From UBA1672 sp051967755 (GTDB taxonomy: Bacteria; Pseudomonadota; Alphaproteobacteria; Micavibrionales; Micavibrionaceae), in assembly GCA_051967755.1 (NCBI GenBank), contig JBQDYD010000003.1:310001-374000 (forward strand): DNA of 64,000 nt, read 5' to 3'. A model generated the notes under the pieces. It saw nothing but the letters and a program-made list of their open reading frames with translations, made no database searches and had not been told where the DNA came from. Position 1 is the stretch's first letter. Each line of letters opens with the position of its first letter. The translations under genes and the position numbers were made by a program. Positions 63,997 through 64,000 of the stretch are shown here, piece by piece.

Positions 63997-64000
63997 CGCG

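Noticed and set aside
1..64000. CRISPR array, transposon, prophage or toxin-antitoxin pair
   Set aside because: No regularly spaced repeats, transposase, integrase or phage structural gene was seen. The RatA-like gene is the Coq10 type beside lipA, without an antitoxin partner.

Overview
This window reads as chromosomal DNA of an alphaproteobacterium with moderate to low GC. The evidence is gene order and gene form. The run trpE / ppiD / tpiA-secG-pyrG-kdsA-eno-ftsB-pdhA-pdhB-pdhC-lpd-lipA-coq10-cinA-pgpA-ispDF / ntrY-ntrX-trkA-murI-hfq-hflX is the alphaproteobacterial arrangement. PdhB carries its own lipoyl domain, IspD and IspF are fused, and NtrYX is present. kdsA and an outer-membrane export system imply a Gram-negative envelope. 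I cannot name a genus from sequence alone. I see no phage, insertion sequence, integrase or CRISPR array.

Layout. 1-2186 (all minus): a signalling set made of a globin-coupled chemoreceptor, a single-domain receiver, and the N-terminus of a membrane sensor protein cut by the window edge. 2187-2926: the only gene-free stretch above 300 bp, AT-rich. 2927-6160: a very large protein joining an ArsP/YraQ-type permease to an FG-GAP propeller and an ASPIC/UnbV domain. 6192-14809 (minus): housekeeping genes holB, tmk, metG and tatD with an MBL hydrolase, then cell-wall genes for a DD-carboxypeptidase, RlpA and MltB, and a small potassium-channel-like protein. 14905-14994: tRNA-Ser(UGA).

15195-31383: a surface-polysaccharide locus. 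It contains an O-antigen ligase/polymerase-like protein, five glycosyltransferases, a Wzx flippase, an O-acyltransferase, a Wzz/BY-kinase-like co-polymerase whose kinase P-loop is lost, Wza, and GDP-mannose synthesis (ManC). Embedded in it are complete MurA and MurB homologues, arranged murB-wzx-murA-acyltransferase. These could supply UDP-MurNAc, or a related lactyl sugar, to the polysaccharide. An EAL phosphodiesterase follows at 31575-33197.

33319-42482: mazG, hflX, hfq, a HAD phosphatase, murI, trkA, and ntrX/ntrY. NtrX lacks the GAFTGA loop used to contact sigma-54. 42570-44747: ispDF, pgpA and a stand-alone cinA domain. 44694-56027: coq10/ratA, lipA, a small exported protein, a methyltransferase, lpd, a LOG-like protein, a tiny lipoprotein, pdhC, pdhB, pdhA, an FtsB-like protein, a membrane-anchored YqgE, and enolase. 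56143-60361: a small orphan protein, kdsA, pyrG, secG and tpiA. 60533-63996 (plus): a PpiD-type chaperone and trpE.

The strongest leads are the permease-propeller fusion, the MurA/MurB pair inside the polysaccharide operon, the pseudo-kinase co-polymerase, the YqgE protein whose start codon sits in a perfect inverted repeat, and the oxygen-sensor signalling set. All function calls are by reading motifs; no database search was run.
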